A DNA stretch of 64,000 nucleotides. It comes from Schistocephalus solidus (lineage: Eukaryota > Platyhelminthes > Cestoda > Diphyllobothriidea > Diphyllobothriidae). The stretch is taken from contig WEDG01003353.1 of the NCBI GenBank assembly GCA_017591395.1, positions 1 through 64,000 on the forward strand. The letters run 5' to 3'. Position numbers and translations under genes: made by a program. Of this stretch, positions 11,151 to 25,545 are shown in pieces. The notes below the pieces were generated by a model. It was not told the DNA's origin. It searched no databases and worked only from the letters and a program-made list of their open reading frames with translations. Within the stretch, counting starts at the first letter, position 1. The number at the start of each line of letters is the position of its first letter.

Positions 11151-14100
11151 TATGAGAGTAGGGGCTGAGCTTAGGCTTCAGTTTAACGTAAGGGTTTATA
11201 TCAGAGTGAGCGTTGTGAACATGAGTATGTTGAGGGTTAAGGTTAAGGATCGTGTTAACTGTTTTTTAGAAATGTCGGGTAGGAAAAGTGGGTAAGATTA
11301 AGGTAAGAGTTCAGTTTTATATTAGGACTTGTGCTAGGATGGGGCTACGGGCATATTTATCCTCCAAACAATTTATCGTAAAAGCCACTTATGTGAAGTT
11401 GGTGGGGGTTTCACATTCTAGCGTCGTGATAAGATGGCCATGCATTTCATCTTTGTCCATTAAAGTCCCAAGTATATCAAAGAATCTAACAGATAAGCAT
11501 AAAACACTTTTATATTTTTAATTTTACGAAACCGATCTAAACTGTGCCCTCATTATTTCGTCTAACATAAATGTTCCTTTCAATACCATGAAGGGTTCTG
11601 CATTTTTGCAAAAACTCCCATTTTGAAGATTCCCTTTGAAAGTTTAAAACTAGCAAGTGTTTTGAAAATTTAGTAAAATAAATAATAATAATAAATAATA
11701 ATTAACCTAGCGTATTTGTTTATCATGCAGTTTAAAATTTGTCGGCTGGTTCTTGGTGGTTTATCCAAAAGTTAAAGTTGTACATAAATGATCACATTTA
11801 CTGTGTGAAGCTGTTTTAGTTTGATCAAATCCCCTATTAAATTTTAACAGTTAAGTAATTAATTATAATAGATGATTTTGATGCTCGGCTGCAATCTCAA
11901 GCAATAACTGTTTTTTGGATAGAAATTATTTCAGACCACTAAAAGTGATGTTACGAGCTCCTAAATTCAGTGGATCAAAGTTTCGCTTAACATTTACGAA
12001 TTGGTTGGGTTTTTTTAGTTCAAATGACCATTCAGTTTACCTCGTTAATTCAACTTCAGCTTTTCCGTTGTCGTTGACTTATAGGTTGTCTTTGATGTCA
12101 GATAACGTCTAATCTAATGGTTGAGCGCCACGATATTAATCACGGAATAAAACAGAAATACGCCTTTATACGACAGTTATTAAAGCACAATGGAGATGGT
12201 GTGCCCAATTAGCATAAGACGCAATCATTGCTAATGTGTATTTCGTGTGCACGCGCGGAATATATACTGGCTAACGAGACAACCAATGGCATAATCGTTA
12301 CTGTCAGGGGAATATAAATATCCTACAACGGGGAAAAACAACATGGGCCACCGCCTATTTGACAAAACATGTACAAACGAGCTTTTCGTCTGGGAGGACT
12401 GAAAAGATCGTCCCCATACGTCCAAGGAGCAACCAACATGTGAAGGGAAAATGGACAGGAAAAGTGGGTGTTTTCATAAAATTGTAGTCTGGCTGTTCCT
12501 CCAATGCATCTGGCCTTCTGTGCTCACGATCGTGGAAATTCAATCACCTAAGCCTAAGGAAAGTAAGCCTATGAAACGCTTAGCTAGCCTTTATTTTATG
12601 CAAGTGCTTCAGTTTTGAGAATATAGCACATGGATTTTGTGAGAGGAAGCACTTTTGTATAATAAGAACACAGGTATCAAGAGAATTAAATGTTGCAGAT
12701 TTTAAATGACTTTTCTAGGCTATGGGATAGGGTTCATTTGAAACTTACTGGCTTATTGATGACATTCTCTCAGCCAATAATTAAAGACATTATTTGACCT
12801 AACATATTAAGTTGTTAACATTTATTGATATAGAAAAACGTCACACCACTCGTTTTGAATATGGATGTCAAACACGCGTAGTAAAGAGTACAGCATAATA
12901 AAGAAATGGTTATTTAACAACAACCTTTCGCTTATTTAAATGAAATATTACTCCATCCATACAAGGAATGACCTTGAACACAAGAGTTTCATTGGCTGCC
13001 GTGGTGGATTCAAAATTTGAGCTGTCTTTTTGTGCATGCAAAAGAAAATGATCTCCATAATTCAAATGTTAAGTCGATTACTCTCGGTAAACTTCAGTAT
13101 TAAGGAAACAGCTTTAGAAATATCTCTTGGGTTATGAAGCACAAATAGATGATCGCATGCACTTTATAAGCATTATTGCCTCACTCTGATAATTGCACAC
13201 AAATTACAAATAGTATCAAACGGAAAGATTAGAATTTACCTAGAAGTTAGCAACATGTTGGACCTGGTGATAATGATATTAAAATCATTGATACTTAACG
13301 TTAGGAATGTATGCAAGCCAGTAATCTTGACATCCGTTTACATAAATGAATTTAGTTGGTACAACAGGAATCCAATAATCATAGATATTCATTCAATTGT
13401 TTGCTACGACCTTAAAGCAGTCCAGTTTGAATTCTTGGTTTATTTATGCATACTTCTGGATTTGTTATTAAAAGAATTTCCTATTTATTGTATTGTTTCT
13501 GTGAAAAGTGTATAGGGCTTGTCCCTAAAGGCAAAAATCGTGTTTAAATGTACAACGTGAAAACATTTGGTATACACATTCGAGAGCTTCATCTTCTACA
13601 CGAGACTAAGTAAACAGAATATAGCCTTGCAAGGGCTCCTTCAGGTAATATGGATAAGACATTTGCGCCGCTGGCATCACTTATAGCACTTGAGATGACT
13701 CACGAGTGCGTTTATGCTGTACACAGAATACACGTTCGGTCCTAGAGAATGGTGATGCAATTTGATTTGATTCGAAAGTACTGTAAATTGCCTATCCTCT
13801 ATGCGTCGCCTCGATACTGCAAGCTGGAAACGATAGAGGGTTTTGGGAACTAAGTGCGTTATTATCGTTAAGAAATCCAAAATACGCATTCTTTAGATTT
13901 TCTGAATGGATAAATCTATGCATTAGGCGGATGTAGTGACATTTTCAAATATCTCAGACATTTTTTTTAATAAATGAATACAAGAGATAAAAATTTTCTT
14001 AAAAATTTTAAATAAGGTAAAAGTATGAGTAACCTCTACAGCTACCCAAAAATAATGCGCAGGAACTATTGACTTGTGGTACTTAATGTAACCTAAAAGT

Positions 14101-17100
14101 CTAACGAACAATGCCTAGCACACAGTTGTCATCGTTTCTAGCTTATGTGTAGTCGTTGACTACCGATTTTCTAACCACCTGAACTCATGTTCCGAGTCTG
14201 GTTGGAGTCAGGTATTCCCGAGGGCCCCATTCATGGTTACGTGACTCGAGATCAAACACTATGTGCGATTATAACCTAGGTGTGTTAATCATTTGCTGGC
14301 GACATATACGACACCCAAATCAGCCACTACTTGATTACTGTACTTGTCAGTAAATTCTCCAGCATTGATTATTAGTCTATATGTGTCTGGCAGCGTAGAG
14401 TGCAGACCATTAAATCCAGTAGAAAAAAGGACTTGCGCAAATTACATTTTAAACAAATGGGTGGTATTTTCAAATATTTTCAAATTTTTGGCCACTGGAA
14501 TGCCATTCAAGAAAATTTATATGTCATGCCTAAGGTAATAAATGCGATTAGTGCCCCTGTAACCCATTTGTACAATTAATTTATTCACAGCACTGTTTTA
14601 TGATTGATAATGTACGTCTTCTTTGAGGAAAATAGCCTTAAAAACACTTTTAGTTCGTAATAAATAAAACTTAACGAGCTTACGTTACCATATATTTTTA
14701 TACGGTAATTGCTACACAGTAGTTACTTTCAGATAAAGTTAAGCAAAGACGCTTTCAAAAGGCACATAAAAAGAAACATATAATGTCCAGCCTGCATGAG
14801 CCCCCTGAACGAATTTTTATTTTCGCTCAGTAAAGTCGTAGGTAGAAACATAGTTTTAGATTATTAACGGACAAATGGGGATGTGGAATTAGAAAATGAG
14901 TAAAAAAGCATATGCAGGTGGGTTTAACTGCTCTTGGACAGCGGGATGGTCAAGATAATTTAATTTCGATTCCCTCTCCTTCGTAACCAGAATTCAAAGG
15001 GAGCTTTCAACATGCAGATTTAGCCGTGCATCAAATCAACCTAGCGGATCCACATAATAGATTAACTAAAAGACTATACTAACACAGTCACCTATTTAAC
15101 ATATCTTAGTAAATGAGCTCTTAGTAACACAACCTGATTAATTGACTTCATTTCAAAAATTATTGATTGTATGTTTGGCACTGTTTTCAGTGGCATTTAA
15201 ATGACATTTACTCGGATATTAAAAAGCTATATGCATTGCTCAAAACAAGACAGTAGATTTACACATCCATCGTTCTAAGACCAAATGCCTACCATTAGAG
15301 GCATTGGGTAAACGCACAAAGGTCCGTGCATCTGGATCTATAACAAAGATTAAATATCACATAAACTCGCCCCTTAGTGAGACATGTCAACATTTCTCGG
15401 GTATATAGCTGCAAAACTGGGCGGTGTCTGTGGGGTTAAAGGCAATGACAGCAGTTGTAGAGCTTATGTCCCACCATAAGTCACTGTTGCGTGGGCAAGT
15501 AGCTTGAAATCAAAGTGATTAAACCCCCGGATACCACAATAAACTTGTAGCTCACAAGTGTAGAGCGTTGGCTGTAGTAATCCGTGAACTTGCTGCCGTA
15601 CGTTTTAAACCCACCAAGACCACCAATTACTCAACAAATGAATCAGATTGATTTAGGAAAATCTGTCACAAGACCTATTAACAAATCATAATGCGGTTGT
15701 TGTTATTTAAATTGCAAGTTGGTGGGTAAAATCTCACGTGGGAGCATGAGATGTAAGTTAATCGGGTCAAGCAAATGGCCTCCGGTTGACTTCAAATAAG
15801 CAAAATTTGATGCATAATTTTTGTATAATACTGTCACTCGCCTACTTTATTAGTAAGCGGATTAAGTAGAAATTAAAAATATCCACCAAATGGCAATTGG
15901 TGCGTTTCAAAATTTTAAAATAACTTTTGCTACACTTTCAGCAAGAGTGGTTTCGACTTGAACACATTCGTTAATAGGGATTTTAATATGAATAAGGTGA
16001 AGTCTTACCTGTAGGTATTTCCTTAACAGAAGGATACTGCTCTATGAAAGAGCTTCTATCTGATAAACTGCAAGCGCATACTCAGTAAAAGATGCTTATT
16101 TAATTAACATACATTCGTTTCCTTGATTCTTAATACTTTTATGAATTTGAATTTAATTGCTAAAAAAACTCGTAAAAAATATTTTTTACATGCATTTGGT
16201 AGCAAAGTAAAAATTGCTAAAGGATTTTATTTCAAAAGATATCTTTAGTTTAAAAATTAAAAAATTATAAGATATTTTTAAGACCATCTAGTTATCATTC
16301 CTTATACATAATATTGGTGTATTTATTCATGTTACCCTTAGGATATACAACAATATCAACGTCCATTACGAAAAGCATGTGGGCAATGTGCGACCTCTTC
16401 CACATACCATTGAGAAATATGAGATTTCCTTAGACAAAAATGCATACAACAGGAAGTCTGAGCACCTTGAGCGAGCGTTTCATGGACTATATGTTTCATA
16501 ATTTTCAGCAAATGTCTTCAAGCCTAAAAGACCCTATTTTAAGTACAAAAATTTAAAGAAGACGTAAATTGCTACCAAATGAATGCAAAAAATACGTAGG
16601 ACAACAAACATATATTTGGAAACACATACTACTATTCAAGTAGCCAATTCTTCAGAGTATGCTTTTTAGGTCGTAAAAACAAAACCTTTTCAAAAGCAAC
16701 CATTCTAAAGTGCCTTAATTACCTTGAGACTTGGCAGCGTAATACTAAAAATAACAAGTCAATTTAAGTAAGTTTTTTGAATATAAAACACATTTCGGAA
16801 TTTAATTTGACATTTAATGAACTAGCAAAATATGCAATAGGTGTTTTCTGAACTTTGGCTACCGGATGACGTTCAAATTTGATCGAGTGTAACTAAAAGG
16901 ACTTAGTTTATGGTATCCGATAGCAGAATGTGCGTTTCGGTCGATGACTCCTGACTTAGGACGAAACATCATAAACGTATCCCCGGAACCGTTTGTTTTG
17001 ACCAATTTGTTGTTCTGAAAGATAATGGATGTCCCTTATGCCATTAGAACTTTTTAAAAATTGCTTTAAACAATTGCTTGTTCACATTTATCATATCTTG

Positions 17101-20100
17101 ATATTTGTTGCCTTTGTTGGTAGAACAATTCAAAGCATTGATTTATAAATCTCGTTTTTCCCACCCATTTTCGGCTTTATAATTTCGCGTGATTGCAATT
17201 GAAGGTTGCCTTGATGCCAATTTAATCCAAATACAGTCAATGGCTTCTAAGATGGCAGAATCGATTTTGTTTCCTTAAATTAGCGGCACCTGTCGTCACG
17301 TTCCAAACAACAGTGTCATTGCTCTGAAAGGGTTTAAATTCATACGACGAGTGGGTCACAGATAGTTAGAAGCGCATATCGGCATAAGAGGCGCCGTTCT
17401 CCAAATTTAAGTTCCAATGACTAAAGTTTAAAATTGTAGGTTCACACCAAATAACTGGGCATCATTTTAACAGATAAATGTCAATGGACTGATTAAGAAG
17501 TCGGCAAGAACAAGTTTTGTCCACTTTGCTTATTAACATGTGCTTATAATCAAAGTCGGTCGATATGATTTCAGAAACGCATTTCATAATGCCATGTCCA
17601 AAACTTTTAAATTATCCCCATTTGATCACAAGGTATTTTTAAGAAGAAGAAAATTCATTTCCAATTGAAGTGTCGTTGCAATCCTTTATAATTAACGAAA
17701 TACAAGCAGTAATTTGATCAATCTACCGCAAATCGCGAGATCCATGGCTGCGCTGGATTTATATTTAACAAAGATGCAATCTTCCTTATTCCTAAGGTTA
17801 ATGTGAGCATAGAGGAAATGCAAACCCAATGTAAAACAAACGTTCCAAGGATCTTCGCTGCGATCAAATAGTTTGTTTATAGAGAAGTTATTTTCCGCCT
17901 GTAGGCTTTGAACCGACTCTCTTCGCGTTTTGAGTTGCATTGCCTATTTCTTAGTTTCTCGGAAGAATCAGACGAACTGAGTTTGGGGGCAAAATAATAC
18001 AAGAACGCAATGCACGCTGCCAATGGATACATACTGATTTAGTAGTTTTTATATCGACACATCTACATCTGGTTCATATAAATCGCAGCAAATATGACAT
18101 CCATGCTTGTTGATGTCACGTACACTAACAGCCATTTTATCACATCCGAGTAAATTTCCTTTGTTTGTACAGCCCGAAAAGAAACATTTTAACAAACTCA
18201 TATAACATTATTTTGAATCCCTAGACGAAGCTTTCTATAATTGAGATTAATGAGCAGTCAAAGGTATTTAAAGTCATTGTTAATGACAAATTAAGTTAGC
18301 TAACTCATCTTTATTAGTGATTTCAGGATTTTGATGGTCATCCTTACCCGACAATTCTTGCCAGCTTTGATTATCTGTATTCCGAAACTGTAGATGTGTT
18401 TACCTACAAAACAAGGCGGTTTTAATAGCAAGCAAACGCGTAGTTAACTTTGCCCTTACCATTGTCACTAAAACGTTCCTCTAAGACCTTATAATGACAT
18501 TTAAAATTCCATTGAAGCGACGTAGGTTCCAAAAGACGATTTTTCAGAAAATGTTCAGAAGGGATCCATGACTGGAAAGTGGAAAGTTTTCTTACGTCCG
18601 AAAGGTTACGAATAAATAGATAATATTTTTAAATTAAAGGAACAAAGAAGGAAGTAAAGACAAAACACGCTGGACTACTTTTGAAAACAATTGTTGTACT
18701 TTTAGAATGTCAGATTACCGTTTATATTTAAAATAAAAGAATGATGACAAGCGTATTTTTTCGCAGGGCATAATTATAACACAATTTCTGGAGCGAAACC
18801 AAGTTGCCTATTCTGTCCTTTAAAATGCCTGATTAATCTCGTTAATTTGATAAGATCTCTTTGCAGAGAAAGTTGCAATAATTCCTAGAAGCGTAGTCAT
18901 TTACACAATTTGATAAGTGGACTTTTAAGTTCAGACAAAAATCAGGTATGCACTGTAACGCAGTGCATCAAGACTTAAGATAAAGAAAGGAGAATATTCT
19001 GCTTGTGTTTTTATTAATCTATGTGCCGAACGGTAAATATATATGCATTGGGAAATGGTAAACGGTGATTAATTGAGGTATTAATATGCGAAACGTTGTT
19101 AATTTTGATTTTGAAAAATCTTGAAAACTGTTTTTTCCAATCGTTCCCCAGCTGCTTTTATATTAATATTATCAAATTCTCGTTTTTATTTTATTTAAAA
19201 AAATCTGAATGCATGACTTTGCTGAATAAAGAGCTAAATGTATGCAATCGTGAAGAAGCAATACTTTTCTGTAGTGGGTCGGATTTGTTTTTTTCACGAG
19301 GTTCACTTTCAATCTCAAAGAAATCTATATTTTTAACTTTTATTGTTTATAACTCCTGCCCGCACAATCATCGCAGGACAACTAAGGCCACCAAAATGTG
19401 TGTTAAAATGAATGGAAATTTTATGATATGTAACCTTTAAGGAGTTTTAAAAAATTCAAAATATATCAGTTTCTTAAATTTTATTGCGATGGGCGTTTGG
19501 TCAAAGCGCCAACCGCATCCAATTTGTTTGCATGCCCTAATTTACTAAAGATTTCCTTTACTGAACCTGCCAAGTAAGGCCAATGAGATGTTAATGGACC
19601 TCTTTGTATGTAAGCTCAGTATTTTATCTGTGTGTTGCAAAACAGGAAATTTAATTTTCAGATGTGCAGTTATCTTTTCATTTTCATACGCACCATTTAA
19701 AGGATTTGACCTAATCGGCTTTGATAAAATCCACCGCAAGGTATCATCAGTCGAAAGCATGTGAATGCTACATAACAATATCGGTTAAAAAGGCTAAGTA
19801 ACAAAGGCTAGGAATGGACTCACAACGATCCTACGAATTACACATATGATATTATTATGTACTCAAGATACAGGGTTTAGCTAGCATGAATCCGCTATGG
19901 GTTCTGTACTCGTAAAACAAACATTTTTAAAGAAGATATAAGTTTAATATAAAGTTATTAATGTTTTGTGGATGTAAAAAGCAGGGCGGTTTGAAAGAAA
20001 ATGAACAGCTTTGTGTTTCAATGCAAGTTACACAATCTCATTTGGGAGCCTTCCAGATGGTTTATTTCTCTGATTTAGAAAGCATTATTGTTAATGAGTC

Positions 20101-20551
20101 GTTGAGAAACGGATGCTCATCGTGAATGTACATTCAGTAACTATTAGCAGGAGTAATATAATTATGTTGATATTAATTTTTTTGATTTTCAAAAAAATGA
20201 CTCAGATAACAGCACTATTATTAAATACGGTAATTGAATACAAAATAATTATGAAATCTTACTTTAAAAACGTGTTTATGCATTACTGTTCACGCTATAA
20301 AAATCATATATCAGCCAAAAGAATTATGCATCAAGCATTTCAATTGGTTCTTAGTGTTAAAACCAATTGGCATGACAGAATATTAATTATTCTTTAAGGA
20401 TTACAGCACGCAGAGGATTGAAGGTGTTTCATGAACAGGTTAATTTGATTAACTGTCGTTTGCGGGTAACTTTCACATATGACGTTCATTTAATGACGCG
20501 AAGCTGATAACATTGTTTGCTAAGTGGTAAATTTTAAATGTTCTTCTTCAG
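11151..20551. other. AT-rich DNA, no gene seen
   Basis: Nine kilobases without a supported exon. The signal-peptide exon of the Eph-like gene must lie upstream of 20552, here or outside the window, but I could not pick it out. Confidence 0.5.
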
Positions 20552-20619
20552 CCGTGCTAATGGACTCCCGAGAGACAAACTGGGATGGCTGGACGAAAAA
20601 CACACCGCATAACATTGGG
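20552..20619 (+). CDS. Eph-like receptor, exon with start of ligand-binding domain
   Basis: Eph receptors are single-pass receptor tyrosine kinases that bind membrane-tethered ephrins. This short exon follows a polypyrimidine acceptor (TTCTTCTTCAG) and ends at GGG|GTAATC. It enters in phase 1 (two bases, CC, finish the first codon) and leaves in phase 0. It encodes VLMDSRETNWDGWT and a short tail, matching the conserved Eph opening pattern of a V-L-L-D stretch followed by a GW. The phase fits directly to the exon at 21069. The upstream signal-peptide exon was not found. Assignment is from family knowledge; the gene model is inferred. Confidence 0.72.
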
Positions 20620-21068
20620 GTAATCTTTACTGACTTATATGTATGCTGTTTGTTATTTGTTTCACCAATTTACTTTTTCCAATGTAAGGTTGCAACCTTC
20701 ATTCTTAACACCGATGTTCTTTGGATAACAACCTATCGTTTATTTTCTGTGTTACCCAACAACTCTCATAACGTAAAAGCAACATTGCAGTTAATTCTTT
20801 TACGAGTAATTTTGTAATTTTCTATAGTTCAGTGTCTGTCCAAAGTGAGCACACATAATGTTGATGAGGAATATTTGAGCATCTTCACTGCCTAACTATT
20901 AAAAGCAACTTATCTTTGCACACACACAGCCAAAAATAACTGGACCTCAGGAAGACTAGCATTTTCCATTTATTTGGACTGCTTGAAGGCTTCATGAAAA
21001 AGGTTTTAAAAGTTGAGTTTTCTCTAGCTTCCAAGACTTACAAAAGCCTTATTTAACTGCTGTTACAG

Positions 21069-21443
21069 TGGCGCCAACAGAGCCGTCCAGGAGCCGGCTA
21101 TCGTGTCTACGGACTATGCGAGCCAGTGCTTCCAAATCCTGGACTTTCATCCTTCTTAATGAACCTGCAAAACGGTAGCGCTCGAGATAGCAATTCTGCT
21201 GCTGCGGCTACATCTGTTGGTAATGTCGGAACACGGAGTGATTTCTGGCTGTTTAGTCCACGCATCCAAGTGGGTCGTGCTATTAGTGTATACGCGCAAA
21301 TCTTCTTTATGTTGCGGAGTTGCGCCGACCGCGAACTGACTCATAATCTTCTTGGATGCCGCGAACACTTTGATCTCTACCTTCAAAAGGGAACCCCCAC
21401 GGATGACCTTGAATGGGATCCAGAAGTCCAACCCACGATTAAG
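21069..21443 (+). CDS. Eph-like receptor, central ligand-binding-domain exon
   Basis: It opens after acceptor TGCTGTTACAG in phase 0 and is open for 125 codons. YRVYGLCEP matches the Eph pattern T-Y-x-V-C-N-V. RSDFWLFSPRIQVGRA then AISVYAQIFFMLRSC match the W-I-P...I-Y-V-E-L-K-F-T-L-R-D-C strand pair. LLGCREHFDLYL matches G-T-C-K-E-T-F-N-L-Y-Y. All the expected cysteines are present. About 25 extra Ser/Ala/Asn-rich residues sit between CEPVLPNPG and RSDFW, longer than in vertebrate Eph. The frame stops at 21450. A phase-0 exit that fits the next exon requires either a GC donor at AAG|GCTAGT (21443/21444), my preferred end, or a weak GT at 21426. Confidence 0.85.
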
Positions 21444-22013
21444 GCTAGTTGATCATTTTGGATGCACTTTTTCCCTTCCCTTCTGCTTTCGTGATTTGCC
21501 TCTAAAGTGGGTTTTAATTTAAGGAAAACCAATTCGATGATGCGAAAATTCCCATTAAAAGATGCCAAAAACGACTTGGCTAGCATATGCACTACTTTCG
21601 AAAGCAGCGCGTATGCTCGCCAAGTCATTTTTTAATTCAAAAATGTTTGCCAAAAATTTGGAAAAGAGAGTGTTATAATTTTAGAAAAACCTATTTTTAA
21701 AGTACTTGAAAAGAAAGTATGTTTTAATTTTTGTAGAAGGTAGCTCCGAATTAACCCTCCTTGTAAATCGAAGTTCGTGCATTTGAGAAGATTTATGCAC
21801 GAGTGTTTGTATGCAAAAAGAGACAGTTATACTTGTAAATAATAAGATATTACGTTGCATGTGAAAAGCGTCATAGATTGAGAAAAATCTAAACATTCAA
21901 TCAAACCAAAACCGTTTCCAGGTCGTTAGGTATGATGAGTTTGACTATTTGCATAAAAAGGTATTTTGATGTTAGGACGACGAAAAATTCAAAAATAGAA
22001 ATGCGTATGATGC

Positions 22014-22240
22014 AGCAACGACAAAGACAAGGCAGACTGAATGGCCATTTTTAGCTTAATAGCCATCATCAGCCAGTCATACCCAATCCCAGGTGTAGAA
22101 TCACCCGAGATTCGAACCCGCGACCTTTGGTCATTGAGTGTAACACTCTACCATTGAGCCACGGGCCCGTTGTTTTGTCGGTTTGCGATCGGGACTATGA
22201 ATTATGATAGTAAGGTGTTCACTGAGCTGGCTAAAGATCA
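22014..22240 (-). repeat. Dispersed copy of tRNA-headed ribozyme element, inside an Eph-gene intron
   Basis: The minus strand shows a well-kept tRNA-like head (A box TGGCTCAATGG, B box GGTTCGAATCTC, between about 22176 and 22100). The ribozyme block has AAAA replacing the catalytic GAAA. It is close to subfamily B by its head sequence. Confidence 0.8.
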
Positions 22241-22559
22241 TGGATGTTCCTTCTTATTCAACGGTTTTTAAGGCAAGGGAAGAAGACTTGCACTGGATTA
22301 AAGCGAAAGCGGACTTGTGCTGCGTCCATCGCATTCTCTGTTCCACTCCAACACTTGGTCCTTGTGTCAAGATAGAATCCCGAAGACTGGAGATGGAAGA
22401 GAGTGCTGTTCAAACACCGATACATGCACAGCAATAATGTCCACATACGCGTTTAATTATCAGCATGAAAACTTGCATGTACACTGGTGGGACCGGCAAC
22501 GGCAACAGTCTTGAAACACACGCACTTGCAAAAGGGCTGCTTCCATTAATTTACCGCTC

Positions 22560-22835
22560 TGCACCATTCCAGAACTGCGTGAGCAACAGCCATTCATACC
22601 AAATCCCAGGTAGTACACATATTGGATGGGGTATGACTGTCTGATGATGGCGAAAAAGCCAGAAATACCCATTCCGGTCTTCTTTAGTATATATCAGTAC
22701 TTAATCATATGCATACGTTACAAGCTATTATGCAACTGACTGAGAGGGGTCTAGATTGACCCCAAGGCACAAAGAAACCCGTATGCTCCGGAACTTGATC
22801 GGTGAGTGTCACCTCATCATACAAATGTGTATTTA
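22560..22835 (+). repeat. Plus-strand copy of the ribozyme element with near-intact core
   Basis: Opposite in orientation to the copy 300 bp upstream. At 22635-22679 it reads GACTGT, CTGATGA, TGGC-GAAAAA-GCCA, GAAA, then ATT and CCGGTC. Helix II has a T-A pair at the position that is C-A in the array. The innermost helix I pair is lost (T opposite C) and helix III is poor, so it is probably inactive. The tail block (CCCCAAGGCACAAAG, GATCGGTGAG) follows. Confidence 0.75.
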
Positions 22836-23628
22836 AGCGCATTTTCAGAGAAGAAAGTGAAACCAATGATGCACATTTTTGCGATTCTTGTAGAATAAAA
22901 GAAGTCTTTTACTGAAGTGCACTTAATAAAATACGTGATATGTATACACTCTTGAGCGTTTTGCCAAAACACGCAGACCTCTCAATTATTTTAATTGGTC
23001 AAAGTTTTCTCAATTTTAAAAAAATCCTTTGAATATCAGAATAAAAGATGTGCTCAAATTCCAGTTATAATCAAAAAAGGCATGATAAGATAAGAACATG
23101 CTACATCATGCTACACGCTAACATTAAAATAGTAATTAAATTAATTTTATAACAGGACTTTAATACTGGGTGTCAGATAAATATTTGCAGATGATAAAAC
23201 GTATCTACCCAGGTAATTATACCCTGATATGAATATGTATGAATAAAGGGTGTGACGATTTTTTCAAAATATAAACAATGATATCGAGCATAAAACACAT
23301 ATAAAGGGCTATAAATATATGTTTAACTGTGATCTGAGAACCTTGTTTGACACTCATCCGTCATAGAAAAATATAAGCAACCAGGGAAGAAATGGTTGTA
23401 CTGAAAAGGAATTAAGGTGGTGAAAATGCAGCCCTTATGCCAATTTAATTATCATGGTTTATGGCAAGATGATAAAAAATATGACGTTTTTATTAATCTT
23501 GGTCGTATAAGCTTTTTCGCAAACGTTAACACACAAATGTAAGCCTCCAATCATCAAATAATGAAATCGACAGTACATCTAAAGCACGGCCATATTTCTG
23601 TTGAATTAATTAATTGGGAATTTTTTAG

Positions 23629-23829
23629 AATTTCAAGAAGTTGGCAACTATATCGTCTGACACCAAATGGAGCGCGGATACTTCGCAGTCTGATGCTGTA
23701 ACAAGTTGGCTCATTCGCTTCAAACCGATGGCTCACCAAAGTTGGATTCGTCTGGCCGTGCGTGATGAGGGCGCTTGTCTGATGCTTGACCGAATTCGAA
23801 TTTACTACTTGTCCTGTCCAGCCTGGCAG
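23629..23829 (+). CDS. Eph-like receptor, exon with end of ligand-binding domain
   Basis: Acceptor GAATTTTTTAG, donor GCAG|GTATTC, 67 codons, phase 0 at both ends. It begins NFKKLATISSD, matching the Eph F-x-K-I-D-T-I-A-A-D motif. It continues through DEGACLMLDRIRIYY then LSCP, matching [20 protein letters not shown], the most diagnostic segment of the Eph ligand-binding domain. Joined to the previous exon it gives normal spacing between FDLYL and FKKLATI. The cysteine-rich, fibronectin III, transmembrane, kinase and SAM exons that should follow are not firmly located in this window. Confidence 0.88.
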
Positions 23830-25545
23830 GTATTCAAGCCAGTTTTTATCTTTATCTATTATTATTTAAAAACTTATCAACAGTTTTCAACCTTAGGATC
23901 TTGTTGCAATTCAAAATTTATACATGCATTCGCAATAGGTTAACCATATACCGGTAAAAGTGGAAATTCGCTAATCTGAGTAGAGATAATTCTGTCGTGC
24001 CTACCCTAAATAATGTCCAAGTTTACTCAAAATATGCCTGCCCCTTGCTGACCGGTGAAAGGAATGTTTGACATAACGTTCAATACCCACAAATATTTTT
24101 ATTCTACTCGCTTTGTTCCTGGTATTTTGCTGGAGAAGTCTGACTCATTATGGCAGGGTTATTAAACCCCGGCTGGCTCTACCAAGAAACATGGTTTTTA
24201 CTTTCTTAATTTATGTGTTAAACCAATGACTTTAAAATGGTTAACCAGAGTCACTTCACTTATCGTTCGGTTACATTTGCTGAAGTACTCAGTACTTAAG
24301 TCAGAAAAACTGAAAGAAGGGTATGGGTGTAGGCCATATGTAAACGCCTATTGGCAAAAATTATTCAACAACGATCTCAAAAGGCGACTATTGCAAATCG
24401 TATTGTAAAACCTCAAAGAACATTTGTGCCCAACACTCTACACCTGTTGCAGCAAATTTAAACGACAGAAAAATTTAAACGACAATTTAAACGACAATTC
24501 TATCAAATTTATCTTACCGTAAAGATTTTTTAAAATAAACCCTTCAAACTCTGATGTTGCCTTTCAGTAAAAAATCCTAATATTGTCTATTTTCATGACT
24601 AATTATTAACATGCATACCTTAGCAAACATAAAGGGAAAAAACAGTTTGTTAACGAGAAATGTGCAATGTTCTTTGATTATCTTATTGAATATGCTGGTT
24701 AAGGCAAACAGTGGAAAAACTTCGCAACAAGAAATGAATTAAAACCCGTCATTTTCAGCTTAAGATATGCCAACATAATCCCATAACTTCTCTGTCTATT
24801 GGAATTTACGAGAAATTCCTCAATCAGTCAAATGCAGCAAACCAAAATTGCAATCCTCACATATCTTCTTTCAGTTTAGGGACTTTACCAAGGCTATATT
24901 TTTAGTTCTTAGGCTGCCGGGATGCTTAGCCCACATTAGAACGGTGAATGTGTAACCAGCCTATTTTTTATTAAATGTGTAGAGATGAGTAAGTTATGAA
25001 TATAACGGTGAAGTAAAAGCATATTTTGCCAGTTAGCATTCACCACTAATTTGCACTGAACAATCTGGTTGCCAAATTATTGGGGTTAAGTTCAACCCAT
25101 GGATTTTCAGGCCTGTCGTTTACTGTGATGAGACAGGTTTCCGTAAAATGCACAGCCGATTAACCAGATAAGATGAAACTCGGTAAGTACGAATTATATC
25201 GGAAAAAGTGGAAAAGCTCACTTACGTGTAACCCAAGGAAAGCAGATATTTACGTACGCAGGAATAATCCTGTGCTAAAATCAGTACATGATGCACAATA
25301 AGTTGTTCGTGGTCGACCATGATAATAAAAACGTTAGTATTGATGTTACTGCCTATTTTTAAGTGAAGTGCTTAAGATGATTCCCAACAAAAAATACAGT
25401 CTACAGTTATTATCATCCATTTAAGAGCATATTTGAACATAAGCTTGTTATTTAAGTGAACTGCAGTCTATTTGTCTACCAATTCCCTTTTTCCACAACG
25501 TCAAAAACGTCTGCCGTGGTTTAGTACAGCCTTTGGCTTCAAAAT
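23830..25545. other. Probable Eph-gene intron, nothing else recognised
   Basis: It begins with the GTATTC donor. AT-rich, no repeat or exon recognised; the expected cysteine-rich exon could not be found. Confidence 0.45.
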
